DNA of 64,000 bases from Ceratopteris richardii (lineage: Eukaryota; Streptophyta; Polypodiopsida; Polypodiales; Pteridaceae): contig CM035432.1 in NCBI GenBank assembly GCA_020310875.1, positions 90,350,054 through 90,414,053 of the forward strand, written 5' to 3'. A program made the position numbers and the translations under genes. The notes under the pieces are model-generated. The model saw only the letters and a program-made list of their open reading frames with translations. It had not been told where the DNA came from and made no database searches. Every line of letters starts with the position of its first letter. The stretch's first letter is position 1. This document shows positions 1 to 11,914 of the stretch, piece after piece.

Positions 1-567
1 CTTTTCCAAGGCACCACACTTAGAATACATGTCTATTAGGGCATTCCCAAGGACAAGATTTATATTTAGATGCCCATGTTTAACAATTTCAATGTGAACT
101 TCACTGCCCTAAGATTACCACAAGCTTTCAGTAAACACGTAAATGTTGTTGCATCAGGAAGCACACCTGATCTCTACATTTGGTTGAAGCACGTAAGAAC
201 CTTTGTATAGTGTCCATGTTTGGCATAGCCTAGAAGCACGGTTGTGCTCAATAAGCCCCTGTTTACAACTTCAGCATATAGAAATTTGCCTTTCTGCAAT
301 TCCCTTTGTTCAGTGGCTTCCTTGAGCAAAACAAGGACAGCGGCAGCTTCTTGAAAAATATCAGTCCTCCTGCCCAATATTAACTGATATTGGTTGACCA
401 ACAATAGTATCAAGTTTCCAATTCATTCTGATCATGATGTCGTCATGTAGTTGCAAATACCTCCCTTTAAACATTTGATCACTCTTCAAGTACTTGTAAT
501 CAAACATCTTCTTCTGCCAAATAGCAACACATTAGTGCGTACAAACCAATCATTTCTTGAGCTAACA
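1..567 (-). pseudogene. PPR protein fragment, duplicated and broken
   Basis: This stretch is a near-identical copy of 9,687-10,266 and encodes part of a PPR protein on the minus strand. Homology starts at the window edge, so the copy may run further left, and it ends sharply at 567. Two lesions separate it from the other copy. A CAG codon has become TAG just after the Asn-Gln-Met of a PPR motif, ending the 79-residue ORF at 174-413. A 13-bp deletion near 92 lies between copies of the short direct repeat ACTGCCCT and shifts the frame. PPR proteins bind organellar RNA; this copy cannot encode one. The duplication is read directly; the PPR family call rests on the better-preserved copy. Confidence 0.85.
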
Positions 568-1440
568 TACTCCCCTCTTCTTATTTGCGAAGTCATCCTC
601 GACGAGCCACTCTTGCTGCAATATGCTCCAACAGATAGAGAATGTCCGTGTACAACTTATTTACATACCTTTTCATCGAACCATCACTCCAAGTGGACCT
701 GCACTCATTGAAGCCATTAGTGCTAACAAATCACTCATGAATACATACAAATCACTCACTTTCGAAATGATCCAAGAACACGCACATATATGCAACTCCC
801 ATTCCAACATGCATCAAATTGCTCATTCATTCCATTATGAAAATGGTCTCAACCAATATAACACATGCATACCTTTCCATATTTTACACATGCAACTATC
901 ATTGCGGAGAACAGAAAAGAAAATACCAAAATAAACAACAACGACTGAAATGAATTCAACAGGAGATGCAACATACCCCAAAATGCATACCCCTTTTATT
1001 GACCTATTATTCGCTATGTACAATTATTCCATGACTAGACACTCCCGAAGAATCCCTGTTGTCGTCCTACAAAAACCATCGAGATCCGAGTACAAGTCAA
1101 GACCTACAAAAAAAAAACCCTAGAGTGTCCCACACACTGGAAAACCCTCGGATAAAGCACACAAGTTATAAAGCAAACCCGTTGCATTACCTCGCTAAAG
1201 CCTCATCCATAAGTACATATAAAGTCTCCGTGCCTTCAACAATGTTGATTCAAAGTGAGCTGATCTGTCATAAGCCATCACATACCAATCACACAAGCAA
1301 ATAACGTTCCCTTCCAGGCAATCGTCGCCCTCTCCTCTCTCTCTCTCCCCCTCAAGAGTGGGGAATAACTTCATAGGTAGATTTTATTTATATTCACACG
1401 TTGGCCTACGTTGACATTGGATGCGATTTGTGGACCTGAC
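568..1440. other. No gene recognised
   Basis: Only short, unconserved ORFs occur. CT-rich runs lie near 1,325-1,350. I see no conserved domain or RNA gene. Confidence 0.5.
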
Positions 1441-1720
1441 CCCCCGATCAGGTTGATTCCACCCATCTACCAATGCAATGCAGCGCACAACACACAAACA
1501 CACAATAATAACACATAACATATATCAGCTAGCCCATAACGAAGCTAGATACGGCTCGTGGTCGTGACTACCCAGTCACGATGGCTCCACCTACCTACCA
1601 ACCCGTTATGGCGCGTAGCTAAGACATAAACATATACATCCCAAGCCTATGGCGAAACTAGCTGCGGCTCGTGGTCCTAACCAGCGGGCTAGGATAAATC
1701 CACCCACCTACTAGCCCACC
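1441..1720. repeat. Diverged tandem motif, probable LTR or terminal part of the gypsy element
   Basis: Three diverged units of about 100-130 bp each combine a GCTCGTGGTC-like block (or its relative) with a 'ccaccTacctac' block and an 'aacgaagctag' block. The position, just past the 3' end of the minus-strand gypsy pol gene, suggests LTR or untranslated sequence. I could not find a matching LTR on the other side. Confidence 0.35.
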
Positions 1721-2690
<970 letters not shown>

Positions 2691-2762
2691 CTATACATCT
2701 ATGTACAAGGAGTCTACGACGTCCTTCTGCTTGGATCTCGTTTGGCTTCTCCCATCCTAATG

Positions 2763-3932
2763 CTACTTGAAATATGGTTTAACTCGAAGCGGGTTAACCT
2801 TCACGGGAGCACATTCTTCTCCTAAATCTTGAATTTGCATGGAACCATTGGAGTTGAGTTCCACCACCTTAAACGGTCATGCCCATCTTGTCTGTAACTT
2901 CCCCGAGAACTTATAATATTCACTATCATAAACTAGCACCAAATCCCCTTCTTGAATCGCATAGGTCTTGAGATTCTTGTCATGCCTCTCCTTACGTCTT
3001 CTCTGAATAGCTTCCAGACTTTGTTGTGCATTGAGTCTCTTTTCTTCTAGCTTGACCAATTGTATGTACCTTTCGTTCAATGACTCTTCCTCTCCCAGCC
3101 TGGCCTTGATGGCCACTCTTAATGTCGGAACTTCTTTTTCGATGGGAAAGATGGCTTCCCCGCCATATACTAGGGAGAACGGAGTGCTCTTAGTCGTCAC
3201 TCGATAGGATGTTCTATACACCCACAAAGCTTCCAAAAGTCTCTCATCCCAGTCTCGCCTATGTACAACTACTGTCTTTGTCAGAATCTGTTCAAGAACC
3301 TTGTTGGTGACCTCCACTTGTCCATTTGCCCTCGGGTAATATGGAGTGCTTTTTCTATGTTTGATCTTATATAATTCCATTAACTCTTCGATCAGTTCGT
3401 TGACAAAGTGCGTTCCTCTATCACTCACTATCTCCAACGGGCATCCGAATCGGGTGATAATTTGTTCATACAAAAATTTAGCTACATCAACAGCTCGGTC
3501 ACTCTTCAGAGCTTTAGCCTCTACCCACTTGGTAACATAGTCAGTGCAGACCAGAATATACCTATTGGATCTACGTCTTGAGGGAGGATCAATAGGCCCC
3601 ACAAAATCAATTCCCCATTTTTTGAAAGGCTTAAGAGCAAGCACTGGTGTAAGAGGAGCAGCATGTGCTAATGTTGGTTTGCCCATTCTTTGGCATTTGT
3701 CGCATTTCTTGCAGTATGTGTGAGAGTCTTTGAACAGCGTTGGCCACCAATACCCAGCCAATAAAATCTTTCTTGTCGTCAGTTCACCAGCAAAATGCCC
3801 ACCGCAGGGTTCATCATGTAATGCTCTCAACACTAGGGTTGCTTCTTCTTCCTCGAGACACCTCCGATAAATGCTTTCATGTACAAAATATCGATAGAGC
3901 TGCCCCTCAATGATGCTATGGTGCTTCGCCAA
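2763..3932 (-). pseudogene. Gypsy integrase
   Basis: The first 351 codons hold, in order, an HHCC zinc-binding N-terminus (His-Glu, then the CKKCDKC pair) at residues 37-85, an rve core with the first Asp in GIDFVGP, the second in SDRGTHF and the Glu in GQVEVTNK, and a basic C-terminal SH3-like tail. A TGA after QTRWA at about 2,875 breaks the frame. The same frame then runs on through a typical end ([12 protein letters not shown]) to TAG at 2,763. The first Met sits just downstream of the tandem duplication, so the reading frame from RNase H is already lost. The product would insert retroelement cDNA; this copy is not functional. Confidence 0.9.
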
Positions 3933-3946
3933 TGCTAACAGTTTTT

Positions 3947-4274
3947 GCTTCTCTCTCTCTTGCTTGCTCTTGGCGGATATTTAGTGGTGCACAAGAAGTT
4001 CACCAAGTCGGCATACCAAGGTACTTTAGCATCAACCTGGAATAGATGCCCATCAGGAGCATCATCGGGCACACCAGAGATTGGCTCCTCATTAACAATT
4101 CGAGATAAATGCTTCTCTCTCTCTTGCTTGCTCTTGGTGGATATTTAGTGGTGCACAAGAAGTTCACCAAGTCGGCATACCAAGGTACTTTAGCATCAAC
4201 CTGGAATAGATGCCCATCAGGAGCATCATCGAGCACACCAGAGATTGGCTCCTCATTAACAATTCGAGATAAAT
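3947..4274. repeat. 164-bp tandem duplication inside gypsy pol
   Basis: 3,947-4,110 and 4,111-4,274 are nearly identical. The unit begins at a CT-rich GCTTCTCTCTCTC stretch. Because 164 is not a multiple of three, the duplication separates the RT/RNase H frame from the integrase frame. Confidence 0.95.
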
Positions 4275-5466
4275 GGTCGGCCAATATGTGCGCTTTGCCT
4301 GGTTTGGTTACCACTGTGAATTGAAATTCTTGTAGGAGTAGCATCCACCTCATCAATTGCCCTGATAGCTCGGGTTTATTAATGATATACTTTAGGGCTT
4401 CATGATCCACATAAAACATGAAATGCTTTCCCATCAGGTAATGTCGATACTTGTTTACCGCAAAGATCATTGAGAGGCATTCCTTTTCTGTAGTCGTGTA
4501 GTTTCTTTCAGTGCTATTCAAGTTTCGACTTGCGTAATAAATAGGGTGGTCCAATTTCCTTTCATCGGCTTGACATAGCACTGCTCCAACCACAGTATGA
4601 GAAGCGTCGGTATGCACATGAAATTCTTTCGTCCAGTCGGGTGCTACCAAAATCGGTGCATTTATCAATTTATTTTTGATCAATTCGAATGCAACTTGAC
4701 ACTCTCCAGTCCATTGGTATTGTTGGTCTTTCCTCAAAAGATTCGTCAGTGGTGCTGCTATTGATGCAAAATTTAATATAAATCGTCGATAATAATTAGC
4801 ATGCCCCAAGAATCCTCTGAGTTGCCGCAAGTTTTGAGGAGGTGGAAGTTGTCCAATTTTTTCCACTTTATCCTCGTCAACCGCAATCCCTTTTTCGGAA
4901 ATAACATGTCCCAAAAGCAATCCTCTTCGTACTCCAAATGTACACTTTTCAGGATTTAATGCGATGCCTTTTTCGATGCTTCTTCTTAAAATAGCTTCAA
5001 TCCTCTCCATCATGTTTTCATCATTGCCCCTGATTGCAAAATCATCGAGGAATATCTCCATCCAATCCTGCAAATAGTCTTGATATGCAGCTATCATTGC
5101 TCTCTAAAATGTGGCTGGTGCATTGCATAATCCAAATGGCATCACACGATATGCATACGTACCCCATTCTGTGGTGAAAGTAGTTTTTGATTGATCCTCC
5201 TCATGGATTTGGATCTGGTTGTACCCACTGAAACCATCCAAAAATGAGTACAATTTATGGCCAGCCACTCTGTCCAAGATTTGATCAGTAAACGGCAAAG
5301 GGAAGTGATCCTTTTTTGTGCGCTCGTTCAACTTACGATAATCTATGCAAATACGGATTTTCTTATTTTTCTTCGGAACAACTACAATTGGTGATACCCA
5401 CTCGTTGGATGCGATGGGATATATGAATCCTGCTTCCAATAACTTAGTCAATTCCAGCTTGATCAA
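4275..5466 (-). pseudogene. Gypsy reverse transcriptase and RNase H
   Basis: The RT palm is clear: VVVPKKNKKIRICIDYRKLN, the LDGFSGYNQI motif, then the catalytic FLDDF box (YxDD variant). The connection (LRGFLGHANYYRRFI) and an RNase H domain (FHVHTDASHTVVGAVL, YYASRNLNSTERNY, YVDHEALKYI) follow. A single TAG replaces the Gln codon in the NAPATF-x-RAM segment at 5,098-5,103. The frame is open on both sides, so one C-to-T change accounts for the break. The 3' end runs into the tandem duplication. Confidence 0.93.
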
Positions 5467-6620
5467 TTCCGAGTAGACTGGATTCGTCTGCCTGAGTCAT
5501 TGACATATTGGTCGGGTGCCTTCTTCCAAGTCTATATAATGTTGGCAGATTCGGGGATCAATTCCTCTCAGATCACTGTATGACCATGCAAAGGCCTTGC
5601 TGAAATTTTTGAGTGCCAATTTAATACAATCTCGTACTTCATCTGGTAGCTCTGACCCCACACTCAAGAACTTTTCTGGAAAAACTTCCCATTTTTCCAA
5701 CTGAGCTTCTCGCGAATATTCCTTATTCCTTGATGACACTGTGATTGGAACGTGCTCTCCAATCACGCGTGCATGGTTGGCCAGTAAATCATTGTTTTGT
5801 TCTTTCTCATCCGCACCCAATTTCTTTAGTTCAACTTTTGTAATGGCTTCCCGCACTTTAGTTTTACTTTCCGCTTCTTTGTCCGCTTGTCGACTTCTCC
5901 TTAGAAGCTCTTCTTCTAGCATTCTAACCCTTTCTCTCAACTGTTGCACTTCCATTGTCGGAGCTAACTCCAGTTTCAACTCTTCTTTTGAAGTTCCCTT
6001 CTCTAGGGATTGAGTAGCTTTATTTTCCTTTGCGTCTATACTCAACATGTAGCACTCAAATTCACTTGTATGTGTCAACCATTCTAGCAACTCCTGGTCT
6101 GAGTCATCCTTATAACATAGTGGATCTTTGTACTCGCCCACTTTCGCATGTTGGAGGTTGGCCAATTGCAGATTAAATCCATCCTGTGAAAGGTCCTTAG
6201 AAGTCTCCATGCGCAGGGCAAATCTTACCCGCGCCATTTCTTGTCTAACCTTTTCCTTCGCTTTTTGCTCCCTTTCCTCAGCTGTTGTCGATTTCTTGCC
6301 GGTCAAGTTTGGAGACACTTGAAGTTGTATTCGATCAACCTTTGGTCCAATTGTGATAAATCCTGTGCACCAATCGTGCACACATTCGGCTTGCACCAGC
6401 CATGGCCGTCCAAGTAAGATCGAGAAGGTAGCCTCTGAGGTCCTTGGTCTTACTATCAGATAATCAACCTTAAACTCTAGACCGCCCACAATTGTGCTTA
6501 CATTCTTCAAAAGGCCTGCAGGCTTCACTTGTGTTTGATCTGCCATTCTCAAGGACATCGACGTTTCTTCCATGTGGTTGAGGCGGATTCTCATGCATAT
6601 GTCCACACACACCCAATCAT
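5467..6620 (-). pseudogene. Gypsy protease-like region and linker to RT
   Basis: The N-terminal part carries a retropepsin-like fold signature (a Val-Gly-Gly strand, then SILLGRPWL). A long charged, Glu/Lys-rich linker of about 200 residues with coiled-coil character follows, then the GTRPICQ approach to RT. A TGA at 5,497 replaces an expected Arg (CGA) codon and splits it from RT. The first 30 or so residues of the long ORF (6,696 down to about 6,600) are low-complexity flanking sequence. A catalytic Asp-Ser/Thr-Gly is not visible, so the protease is probably N-terminally truncated. Confidence 0.75.
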
Positions 6621-7130
6621 GCCCACGTCCATCCCCATACTTTAGTTCACCCTCTCCTTTTACTCGCCCCCTTATGCACCCATACACATCACACATGCAC
6701 TCCCTCCCCTACACACATACATTTACATGCATCATCATGCACATGCCCCTTTTATACCACCACACGCACACACACCCTTACACATAAACCACTTTTGGCC
6801 CCTTTTTATCTCATGCACTTACACACTCACAGTCTAGGTCACTCTCTTCCCTTCTTCATTTCCCACACATTCACTTCCCCCTTCCTTGTTTCTCTCTCTT
6901 TTTGCAGTCTAGGTCACTCTCTTCCCTTCTTCATTTCCCACACATTCACTTCCCCCTTCCTTGTTTCTCTCTCTTTTTGCACTTTCCTGCATGCATCAGC
7001 CCTTACCTCTCTTTCATGCATCCCCTTCCTCATACACACTCACTTACACACACATACACTTATACCCACTCTCACTCTTTCCTACTCTCACTCCACCACA
7101 CAACCATAAACATATGTATTCATACACCCT
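6570..7130. repeat. CA/CT-rich low-complexity tract with a 75-bp tandem duplication
   Basis: The plus strand is poor in G and rich in CACACA and CTCTCT. 6,830-6,904 and 6,905-6,979 are near-identical 75-bp copies. ORFs here are composition artefacts. Confidence 0.85.
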
Positions 7131-8688
7131 CTTGAGAAGAAAACTAGTATAGAGCAAACGTTAGCTATTCGATTCTTCACATGTCCGAAATAGATTCAGC
7201 GTGGATGAATTGCTGCTCCTCGAAAACCTAAATTCTCTGTCAAGAATTTGCTTTTCAGCTTGGTAAGTGCAGAATGCCACCAGTGTGAAGAAAGGCATGG
7301 ATCTCCGATAAGGCTTCAATGTAGCACGCCAGATTGTATAGTACCCATGGATACAATGCAGCTCCGTATGACTAGAAGTTCAAACAAGCTGAATCACATG
7401 TGTATCGATGATGTGTGTGTGAGAATGATGTTCCGAGACACACAGAACTTAGAAACATATCTTTTGCTGGAGGTAGATCATCAACACCCGAGTCAAATAT
7501 GCATGAAGAATCCAGCATAGACCAACGGGTGATAACACGCCATCATTGCTCACGTTTGACCCTTTGAAGGAAACAATGTTCCCCCCCCCCCCCCCCCGTG
7601 TGTCAATATACACAGTAGTAATAAATGTTGAGTAGAACTTTGAAAACCCGAGAACCGCAGCAGCCAACCCTTCCTTTTCTATCTACTCTAATCCCACAAT
7701 TGAAGCAGTTTCTGTCGCCCTCCCAGATAATCCTCGGTGTATACATACCAAAGACTTCTGCCTTCAATCTCCCTCGATATCTTCAACATTTCCTAAAGAA
7801 AACCGGTCTCGCCTTTTGTGCCTTTGCTTGAGTACAGAAAAGATGAGTTTTTTTCAGTAGCAAGATTCCCTAAATGTTTTGGAATAATCTCTCTCTCTCC
7901 CCCAAAACTACTACCTAAGTTTTTGCCACCCTTTTCATCCCAAAAGCTAGAGCTGAATAAACAGAGAACAGCAACCAGTGCTGACACAAGTATATATTAT
8001 GAGCAAAGACAAACTAGGCTTAAGACTTCTTGCAACAAGCGTCCAAGCAACAGTAGCATTATGATAGACATTGAATGTGCTGCGTGGTAAACAATCTTCC
8101 TAGAAAGTATATTTCTCTTACCCGTTTCAGCTGCAAATCTCACCAAAGCTTCCTTCCCTTGCAAGAGCATTCCCGCCACCACTCTGATGCCCTCTATCTT
8201 CCTTCGGACAGGCCTCTTTCTTCCATATCTTCCCCCTTCGTCTCTAAGGTGATACCCCCGATACCCTATGCACAGTAGCCCCCCCTCTTCAGTGTCCGCT
8301 GCACTCTTCTTTGGCCACGTCCAAAAGAACTTCCCCCACACGAGCAAGAGCGAGTCCAAGAACAGCAATAGAAGGCACGACACACGAAAAAACTCTCGGT
8401 ATTAGAACAGCTGCTGCGACCTTTCCCCCGAGTCCCTCCTCAGAGCTTGCTGTCCAAAAAACGAAGAAGAAGGCTCCGCTCACGCTCCCCTCGATATATG
8501 CCTCAGCCCCAATCACATAGAGCCAAAAAAAACAATTGCTGCAGATGAGAAGAGGCGAAGAAGAATGGAGAGAGAGAGATTCTTCTGACAGAAGAAACCT
8601 CCCCCCCTTTTCTGTTGCTGTCTTTGTTTTTTTTTTGAACAGTGCTTTTTTCATTTTGATGGGACCTCTCCTCCCACACCTTGACCTA
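7131..8688. other. No gene recognised; poly-C run
   Basis: A run of 17 C lies at 7,581-7,597. A 135-residue minus-strand ORF (8,289-8,696) is low-complexity, with no domain I know and no supporting context. Its only odd trait is a hydrophobic middle section. Confidence 0.5.
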
Positions 8689-8689
8689 T

Positions 8690-10112
8690 TTTCCACAAGA
8701 AAATAACATTCAAGACCACACTATCAAATGATTACTCAATAACGGCATCTTTCCAATTAGGGATAGAACCTTTTCAAATTCACCTTATTGACTGAAAATG
8801 TGTATCATGCAAGCATAATGATCCAAGCTGGGAGTTATCCCATAGTCTTTACTCATAATCTCAAAGTACGTTTGAGCCTCCTTCATAATACCCAAAGAAC
8901 TGCATGAATGCAAGAGCACAAGAATGTGACCGAAGTTGGGTCTATACCTTCTCTTATCGTTTCATTGAACAAGTAAAACACAATAACATGCTCTCCAACT
9001 TGGCCATAACCTGCAATCAGTGAGGTCCATGCAACAACTGTCCTTTTATGAAGTTCAAAGAATACATGATAGGAATTCAAAAGTGACCCACATTTCACAT
9101 ACATATCTACTAGCGCATTCCCAAAAATGTAGTCTTCCCTAGTATACCCCTGTCGAATGGCTTCTGCATGCACCATTCTTCCCTTATCAGCTGCTCCAAA
9201 ATTGGAGCAGGCCTTCAGCAGGCACAACAATGTTACTGAATTTGGAAAGAGTCCTTCACATTTTATTTCCTTGAAGCAGTGGTGGGCTCTCTCACCCTAC
9301 CCATCTAGGGCATATCCTGCAATAAGAGCAGTCCAGGCAACAATATTGTGCACTGGAAGCTCATCAAAAACCTCCTGTGCTGCTACAAGTTCCCCAATTT
9401 TGGCATACATGTCCACCAAAGCACTTCCAATAGTAACATTTTCATTAAGGAAGCCCTTTCTAGCAATCTCTGCATGAACTTCTTTACCCTCGTTAACTGC
9501 TGCTATGCTGCCATAGACCTTAAGAATGCATCTCCACACCACTGCATCCAGTGGCAAACCCTCATGATTCATTTGTTTGAATAGATCAAGATCTTTCTCA
9601 CCCTCACCATGACAGCAATATCCTGCAATGAGCATTGTCCAAGATACAACATTTTGTGTTGGGAGTTCATTGAAAATCATTCGTGCCTTTTCCAAGGCAC
9701 CACACTTAGAATACATGTCTATTAGGGCATTCCCAAGAACAAGATTTATATTTAGATGCCCATGTTTAACAATTTCAATGTGAACTTCACTGCCCTTTTC
9801 TACTGCCCTAAGATTACCACAAGCTTTCAGTAAACACGTAAATGTTGTTGCATCAGGAAGCACACCTGCTCTCTGCATTTGGTTGAAGCACGTAAGAACC
9901 TTTGTATAGTGTCCATGTTTGGCATAGCCTAGAAGCACGGTTGTGCTCAATAAGCCCCTGTTTACAGCTTCAGCATATAGAAATTTGCCTTTCTGCAATT
10001 CCCTTTGTTCAGTGGCTTCCTTGAGCAAAACAAGGACAGCGGCAGCTTCTTGAAAAATATCAGTCCTCCTGCCCAATATTAACTGATATTGGTTGACCAA
10101 CAGTAGTATCAA
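8690..10112 (-). pseudogene. PPR protein pseudogene (PLS type with E-like end)
   Basis: Minus-strand PPR motifs repeat about every 35 residues: LLKACGNLRAVEKG, GNALIDMYSKCGALEKA, VVSWTMLIAGY, GSALVDMYAKIGELVAA, IVAWTALIAGY and GNALVDMYVKCGSL. One TAG at 9,297 interrupts the frame. The same frame resumes at once (GERAHHCFKEIKCEGL) and runs through 9,230-8,940. A frameshift near 8,940 then moves the reading to a frame giving EAQTYFEIMSKDYGITPSLDHYACM, typical of the end of PLS-type PPR proteins. That frame has further stops at about 8,790 and 8,710. Intact relatives bind chloroplast or mitochondrial RNA. At least four lesions make this a pseudogene; the true start is unclear because a shortened N-terminus precedes 10,112. 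Confidence 0.88.
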
Positions 10113-10266
10113 GTTTCCAATTCATCCTGATCATGATGTCGTCATGTAGTTGCAAATACCTCCCTTTAAACATTTGATCACTCTTCAAGTACCTGTAATC
10201 AAACATCTTCTTCTGCCAAATAGCAACACATTAATGTGTACAAACCAATCATTTCTTGAGCTAACA
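9687..10266. repeat. Segmental duplication partner of 1-567
   Basis: 580 bp match 1-567 except for a 13-bp stretch missing from the first copy and a few substitutions. Homology stops within GCTAACA at 10,266 and at 567. Confidence 0.95.
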
Positions 10267-11914
10267 ATCCTCTAATCAATGGATCAAAACAGATAAGTAA
10301 AAAGTTGAATCAAGATCATAGACTTGCTATTTTTGGTCTCTGCATATGTTAAGATAAGTGATCAGTGCTCTCAATCTGCTAGCGATTGGCTAAATTCCTT
10401 TTGGGAGTATCTAGTTATCTTAGACAGCTACCAATCATGTGTTAATTCAATAAAAAAGATGGACTACACACTTAAAATGATGCTTAACAAGTTAGAGGAC
10501 TTGCCCAACATTTTTGGGGTGCTTCAGTGTGCAGACTAGAGAGTAAAGATATGATGATATCTCATGATTGAAAAAAACAATAACAATGAAACTTTGTAGC
10601 TATGAACTACACATTATACTGAATCCATAGTACTTTAAATCACATCAAATGATCAATCATGCACCGACAACAAGCTCTAAGAAGTTCACTGTGTTGAGAT
10701 GATCATAGCAAAGAAGTGAAGTAGAGAAGTAATCAATGTATATATAAATTAATTCACATAGAAATACAATGACATTTGAAATGTTCAATTGAAAAATGTG
10801 AGGGTAGTGAAGGATCTATGGATTAAGCTCACTAATCACAAATTGAGCATCCCTCTCAAATGATCTCATACTCGGGCTATTGCACGTGAGCCTTTTTTAT
10901 CCTCTTTTATAGTTAAAGTTGGAGCCAAGCTTTGAATTCAAAATCAAATTCTCACCATAAAATGAGTCCTAAATTATAGGATTTAGTCTCTCATCAATCA
11001 TCTACCAAGTAACCTGAGATTTGACTCCTCCTAACTCCTCTAGTGGTTAATAAAAGCATGCACATGTATTCTTTTGTGTTATAGAACTCCTTTGCAAGTA
11101 TTAGAGCAAGAAGAAATTTACTTGTAGAGACTGGATGATACAGATATATGATCTTTGTCATAGCTATCTACAATTATGTGCATGTCAAGAAACAAGAGAT
11201 GTTTGGAGGATAGAATCCTTAGAACAACCAAAAGTTTCTTCAAGTGATATATATGGAGTCACTTAGTTGAAGCAGCTAATTGGAATCATATAAATTGATG
11301 TCAAGGATGTTTTTCTATGCATCAAAGTTGCAAGTATTTGGTAATTCATGAGTGCATGAATACCTCTTCATGGGAGTATTTTTACATACAATTGATATAC
11401 AATTATGTTCCCAAGTTGCATAACATTGTGCTACGTTTGTGGTTATCCATAGAAGTATCACATGACCGCATGTGATTGTTTAACATGAGACTTAACGATT
11501 GTGAAAGAATCACAATGATTAGGAAGACGTCCAACGATGTCTAATCTCATTTGATAAGTGGATAGCGTGTCAATTATTGGTTTCCAAAAGGCAATTTAGA
11601 TTACTAATTTGTTTCCATTGATTTCAGACGATCAATATACGCATGAGTATATATCCATATCATAATTCATTCAAAATAATGGATGAGCATGCCCAATTAT
11701 AAGGATTAAAATTTCTTACCATTCTTAAATTTCACAAATAATTATTGGATATAGTTAGAGAGGTATCAGCCTCATAAATATTTGGATGTTACTCTTTGTG
11801 GGAATTTCCAAATTGATTGAAATTCGGAGAGCAGGTAGGTGAGAGGTGTTTTGAAATTCGTCCTATTTTTAAGTGTTTTGGATGTTGGAGTTTGAGGACT
11901 ATGGAGATAGATGA
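10267..11914. other. No gene recognised
   Basis: AT-rich sequence with no long ORF, recognisable domain or repeat structure. Confidence 0.55.

Larger units (their letters stand above)
2763..6620 (-). mobile_element. Ty3/gypsy LTR retrotransposon, pol region, decayed
   Basis: The minus strand reads protease/linker, reverse transcriptase, RNase H, then integrase, which is the Ty3/gypsy order (RNase H before integrase). The 5' part (gag, PBS, 5' LTR) is not recognisable: coding similarity fades near 6,600 into CA/CT-rich DNA. The body is well preserved but carries three in-frame stops, at about 5,497, 5,098 and 2,875, and a 164-bp tandem duplication. No LTR pair or target duplication could be assigned. 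Confidence 0.92.

Noticed and set aside
8289..8696. 135-codon ORF with a hydrophobic middle
   Set aside because: No conserved motif, unusual composition, no context; kept only as a note.
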